Source of the DNA: Rhodococcus sp. B50
GTDB lineage: Bacteria; Actinomycetota; Actinomycetes; Mycobacteriales; Mycobacteriaceae
Direction of reading: 5' to 3'
NCBI RefSeq assembly: GCF_013602415.1
Contig: NZ_WPAG02000002.1
Location: 992,001-1,056,000 of the forward strand
Length of the DNA: 64,000 bases
This document shows positions 60,717 to 64,000 of this stretch, piece after piece. The position numbers and the translations under genes are program-made. The number at the start of each line of letters is the position of its first letter. The first letter of the stretch is position 1. A model generated the notes under the pieces. It saw only the letters and a list, made by a program, of their open reading frames with translations. It made no database searches and was not told the DNA's origin.

Positions 60717-61607
60717 TCAGCGGTTTCGCCATACGGGCGGTCGTTTCTCAGTGAATGCGAAGGCACCTTCCAACGCGTCCTCGCTGGCGCACACAGCGTC
60801 GGACTCGGCTGAATTGACGTTCCAGACAAGGTTTTCGAGTCCTGATGTTTGCGCGTGTGACATGATCTTCTTGCTCGCGCGTACCGCGACGGGTGCGTTG
60901 GCTGCGATGACATGGGCCAGACGCAATGCTTCGGGAAGTACTTCCGAGGGCGGAACTATCGAGTTGACCAGCCCCCAACGCAGGGCCGCCTCGGCCGAAA
61001 CAGGTTCGCCGGTGAAGACTGCGTGCGCGGCGATCTTCGGGGGAATCTGCCCCGGAAGACGTATGAGACCTCCACCTCCGGCGATGAGGCCGCGTTTGAC
61101 CTCCGGCAATCCGAGCGTGGCCTCGGAGCTGAGCACGGCGAGATCACACGCCAGTACGATCTCGGTACCACCGCCGACCGCCACGCCGTTGACAGCGGCG
61201 ATAAGCGGCTTGGACACGTAGTGCTGGACCAAGCCCGCAAAACCCCACTCCGGATGATGTGTCGGCAACACGGATCCACCATCGGCGAAGGCCTGGAGAT
61301 CGGCGCCGGCACAGAACGCCCGTCCCGCTCCAGTCAAGACGCCGACTCGCAGACCGGGGTCACGATCGATCTCGTCGAGAACGGCACCCAACGCATCGGA
61401 CAGAGCGGCGTTGACGGCATTGAGAACCTGGGGCCGGTTGAGGGTGATGACTCCTACAGGTCCGTCTCGGTGGAGCAGTACGACGTTCTTCTCCTCGTCC
61501 TGCATTGCCGTGTTCGCGTCATCGGACGTGGGACCTCGTGCAATGTCCCGACCGACTCCCGGCCCAGCGCCGGTCACGGAAGCGAGTTCGCCGTCCACGA
61601 TATTCAT
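60717..61607 (-). CDS. Crotonase-family enoyl-CoA hydratase with SDR-derived N-terminal tail
   Basis: 296 residues. From about residue 35 it is a normal crotonase: VGVITLNRPQVLNAVNAALS, GRAFCAGADLQAF (oxyanion loop), NGVAVGGGTEIVLACDLAV and LPEVKRGLIAGGGGL, with Glu in the catalytic regions. The first 34 residues read NIVDGELASVTGAGPGVGRD, the start of an SDR with its TGAGxGVG loop, joined in frame. AGGATCAA before ATG 61607 is a good ribosome site, whereas ATG 61505 at the crotonase proper has none, so the fusion is probably what is translated. Confidence 0.82.
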   Translation of the reverse strand: MNIVDGELASVTGAGPGVGRDIARGPTSDDANTAMQDEEKNVVLLHRDGPVGVITLNRPQVLNAVNAALSDALGAVLDEIDRDPGLRVGVLTGAGRAFCAGADLQAFADGGSVLPTHHPEWGFAGLVQHYVSKPLIAAVNGVAVGGGTEIVLACDLAVLSSEATLGLPEVKRGLIAGGGGLIRLPGQIPPKIAAHAVFTGEPVSAEAALRWGLVNSIVPPSEVLPEALRLAHVIAANAPVAVRASKKIMSHAQTSGLENLVWNVNSAESDAVCASEDALEGAFAFTEKRPPVWRNR

Positions 61608-61906
61608 TTGATCCTGTCCCTCCATCGGCATCGAATCTCGTCACGACATCAGCAGTCACGTTCACGTGGCAACCCGACTCTTGAAGACCGGGACCGATCC
61701 GCCGTCCTGACGCTGGTGGGGTCGATAAGCGCTGCGCACGCACGGAGCCTCCACAAGGCCCGGGCGACTTCGGAATCGAGGTCACCATCGGCCGGCACGG
61801 CGTACGACGACGAACACTCGGACGTCAAGACGATGTGCATGATCTGCGTCCGAACGCCGCAATCCGGCAGGCATGCCGCTCCGCGCCCGATAGAGTAGAC
61901 AGCGAC
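61608..61906. other. Gene-free stretch upstream of a terminator-like hairpin
   Basis: No supported coding frame. The end of the region contains GATAGAGTAG (61890-61899), a possible -10, placed just before a strong terminator, so a very short transcript could start here. Confidence 0.35.
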
Positions 61907-61953
61907 AACCCCGGAGCGGCCTCTGCACCCTCGGTGCACGTCCCCGGGGTTTT
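61907..61953 (+). terminator. Rho-independent terminator with T-run
   Basis: AACCCCGG (61907-61914) pairs with CCGGGGTT (61944-61951) and is followed by TTTT. An inner GCACC/GGTGC stem adds stability. This is the only terminator in the window with a T-run. No gene ends next to it on the plus strand, so it may belong to a small RNA or an attenuator before the gene at 62082. Confidence 0.65.
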
Positions 61954-62081
61954 GCCTTTCGTCACCCGCACATGCGCGCTCAGCACCAGCTCCGCGCCCA
62001 CCACCGAGCACACATCTCCGGTACGCGTAATCCCCTACCTCCGCGGCCGGTCCTACTCGTCCCCCACGCGAAGGAGAATCG

Positions 62082-62405
62082 ATGAGCGACCCTCGCGACT
62101 CGGATTCGGCCCGCCCCCTGCCTTCGGAAGCACGGGGACGTCGGGGACCGCATCGACCGCACTTCCCGCTGCCCGCTGTATCGGTCTGGCTGGGAGTGCT
62201 GTCTCTTGCCTTCTTCTGGTTTTTCGAACTCGGCTTCATCCTCGGGATGATCGCAGCCGTCTGCGGGGCACTTGCTACCTCGCGACCGACCGTTGCCGAG
62301 GACGAAGCCGCCTCACTGCGAGCCCTGCTCGCAATCGTCACCGGAGTCGCGGGAATCACCGCCGCCTGCGCGATCGCCCTGTTCCCTACCCTCCAAGCTC
62401 TGTGA
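62082..62405 (+). CDS. Small membrane protein with two helices (DUF4190-like)
   Basis: 107 residues. A polar, Arg/Pro-rich N-terminus is followed by two membrane helices (AVSVWLGVLSLAFFWFFELG, GFILGMIAAVCGALATSR) and a third near the end (LLAIVTGVAGITAACAIALF). This resembles DUF4190-type actinobacterial membrane proteins. GAAGGAGAATCG precedes ATG 62082, a strong ribosome site. Function unknown. Confidence 0.7.
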   Translation: MSDPRDSDSARPLPSEARGRRGPHRPHFPLPAVSVWLGVLSLAFFWFFELGFILGMIAAVCGALATSRPTVAEDEAASLRALLAIVTGVAGITAACAIALFPTLQAL

Positions 62406-62656
62406 CCCGCCTCCGACCACCCGCGTTCATGCTCGCTGCCGAACAGGCGGTGTCGAAGGCCAGGACCGAGCGGCGGTCCCGTGGCACACCGAGGTGCTCG
62501 AAACCCGCCCTTGCGACCGATGAGCCGCGCTTCCGGGTTGCACCGACCCGCTACGCTCCGCCGACCGAGGATCACCGGGTTCAGCCGACACTCGACCGGG
62601 TATCTCCGCAGGGGCCCAGCGCTGGGTTCACGAGGACTGCAAGTGAAGGAGGATAT

Positions 62657-62911
62657 GTGCCTACCAACCTGACCGTCGCCGACCTACGAGAACTCCTCGA
62701 TTCGACACGCGACGACCCCGCACTCGTTCTGGAAAAGGGACGATTCCGCGTTGTCGGAGGCCAGGACGTAACCGATCAGGACCGAGCCTTCCTCGTGGTC
62801 ACGCGAGAAGAGCTCCGAAAACAGCTGCCGCAGGATCGGGACTACGACGAGAGCGACCTCGAGCTACAGGCGGGTGTGCTCGACTCGACCATCGCCAACC
62901 TCGGTGGGTGA
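62657..62911 (+). CDS. Small acidic hypothetical protein
   Basis: 84 residues from GTG 62657, with GAAGGAGGATAT upstream. It starts PTNLTVADLRELLDSTRDDP and ends DLELQAGVLDSTIANLGG, mostly helical and charged, no cysteine. No family recognised. It follows 250 bases without a supported gene and precedes the HAD phosphatase by 49 bases. Confidence 0.65.
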   Translation: MPTNLTVADLRELLDSTRDDPALVLEKGRFRVVGGQDVTDQDRAFLVVTREELRKQLPQDRDYDESDLELQAGVLDSTIANLGG

Positions 62912-62960
62912 TCGACTTGTATCGGCTCCCGAGCCGAGCGGTCGGTGACACACTCGAACG

Positions 62961-63761
<801 letters not shown>

Positions 63762-63946
63762 TCGCCGTACCGGTGGATTCGGCCCATCGAGGCCACCACC
63801 GGATCGGAGCGTCCGGATCTCCCGACGAAGGACTCTTGCAGTCCGACCGGCGAACTCGCCACAGTGGATGGCAGATCGGTGCCCGAGCCCCACCGTCCGG
63901 TCCGGCCGACGGATGTACCGACCTGCACGACAGGACGGGAGCGCAG

Positions 63947-64000
63947 ATGGACGCGCAACACGTGATCGAGGTACGCGATCTCCACAAACATTTCGGTCGG
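63947..64000 (+). CDS. ABC transporter ATP-binding protein, N-terminal start (cut by window edge)
   Basis: The 18 visible codons read MDAQHVIEVRDLHKHFGR, the usual start of an ABC ATPase before the Walker A motif. GGGAG lies 7 bases before ATG 63947. The rest is outside the window. Confidence 0.7.
   Translation, partial: MDAQHVIEVRDLHKHFGR

Overview
The window reads as chromosomal DNA of a high-GC actinobacterium, most probably a Rhodococcus. The reasons are the dense high-GC coding with many GTG starts, the large number of TetR regulators, P450s, Rieske oxygenases, acyl-CoA ligases and mycofactocin-type SDRs, an F420-type deazaflavin oxidoreductase, and a gamma-butyrolactone locus laid out like the gbl locus of Rhodococcus jostii RHA1. 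All names come from reading the translations; no database search was run.

Layout. 0-7 kb: start of aminopeptidase N, a divergent NmrA reductase/HxlR regulator pair with a clear operator, an AhpD-like protein, a four-LysM protein, a Ddn-like oxidoreductase, a racemase pseudogene, a 24-codon ORF, a coiled-coil DNA-binding-type protein, a DJ-1 remnant and a VOC protein. 7-43 kb: a catabolic island. It has three paralogous P450s, one 3Fe-4S-type ferredoxin, two Rieske oxygenase alpha subunits, two LLM-type flavoproteins, a flavin reductase, SDRs, an aldehyde dehydrogenase, a thiolase-fold/DUF35 pair, two acyl-CoA ligases, a CoA-transferase, a thioesterase, an enoyl-CoA hydratase, three transporters and several TetR regulators. 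Together these fit uptake, oxygenation, CoA activation and beta-oxidation-like cleavage of an alicyclic, terpenoid or aromatic acid; the substrate cannot be read from sequence. An IS3-type element splits the ferredoxin-P450 operon, and several genes are pseudogenes.

43-55 kb: patatin/SRPBCC/DoxX-like operon, an ArsR/SufR-like regulator with an MFS transporter, a Baeyer-Villiger monooxygenase near an EthR-like regulator, and a three-gene unit of a (Gly-Gly-Ala-Asp)8 peptide, a JmjC oxygenase and a sucrase/ferredoxin-like protein. This last unit is the best candidate for an undescribed system. 55.3-56.6 kb: an IS256-type element. 57-60 kb: gblE-gblR-gblA-like signalling genes. 60-64 kb: TetR, a crotonase fused to an SDR remnant, small hypothetical genes, a HAD phosphatase and the start of an ABC ATPase.

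The main inferred transcript runs on the minus strand from a promoter at 27312-27340 through twelve closely spaced or overlapping genes to a 14-bp hairpin at 17499-17533. No tRNA, rRNA or CRISPR array was seen.
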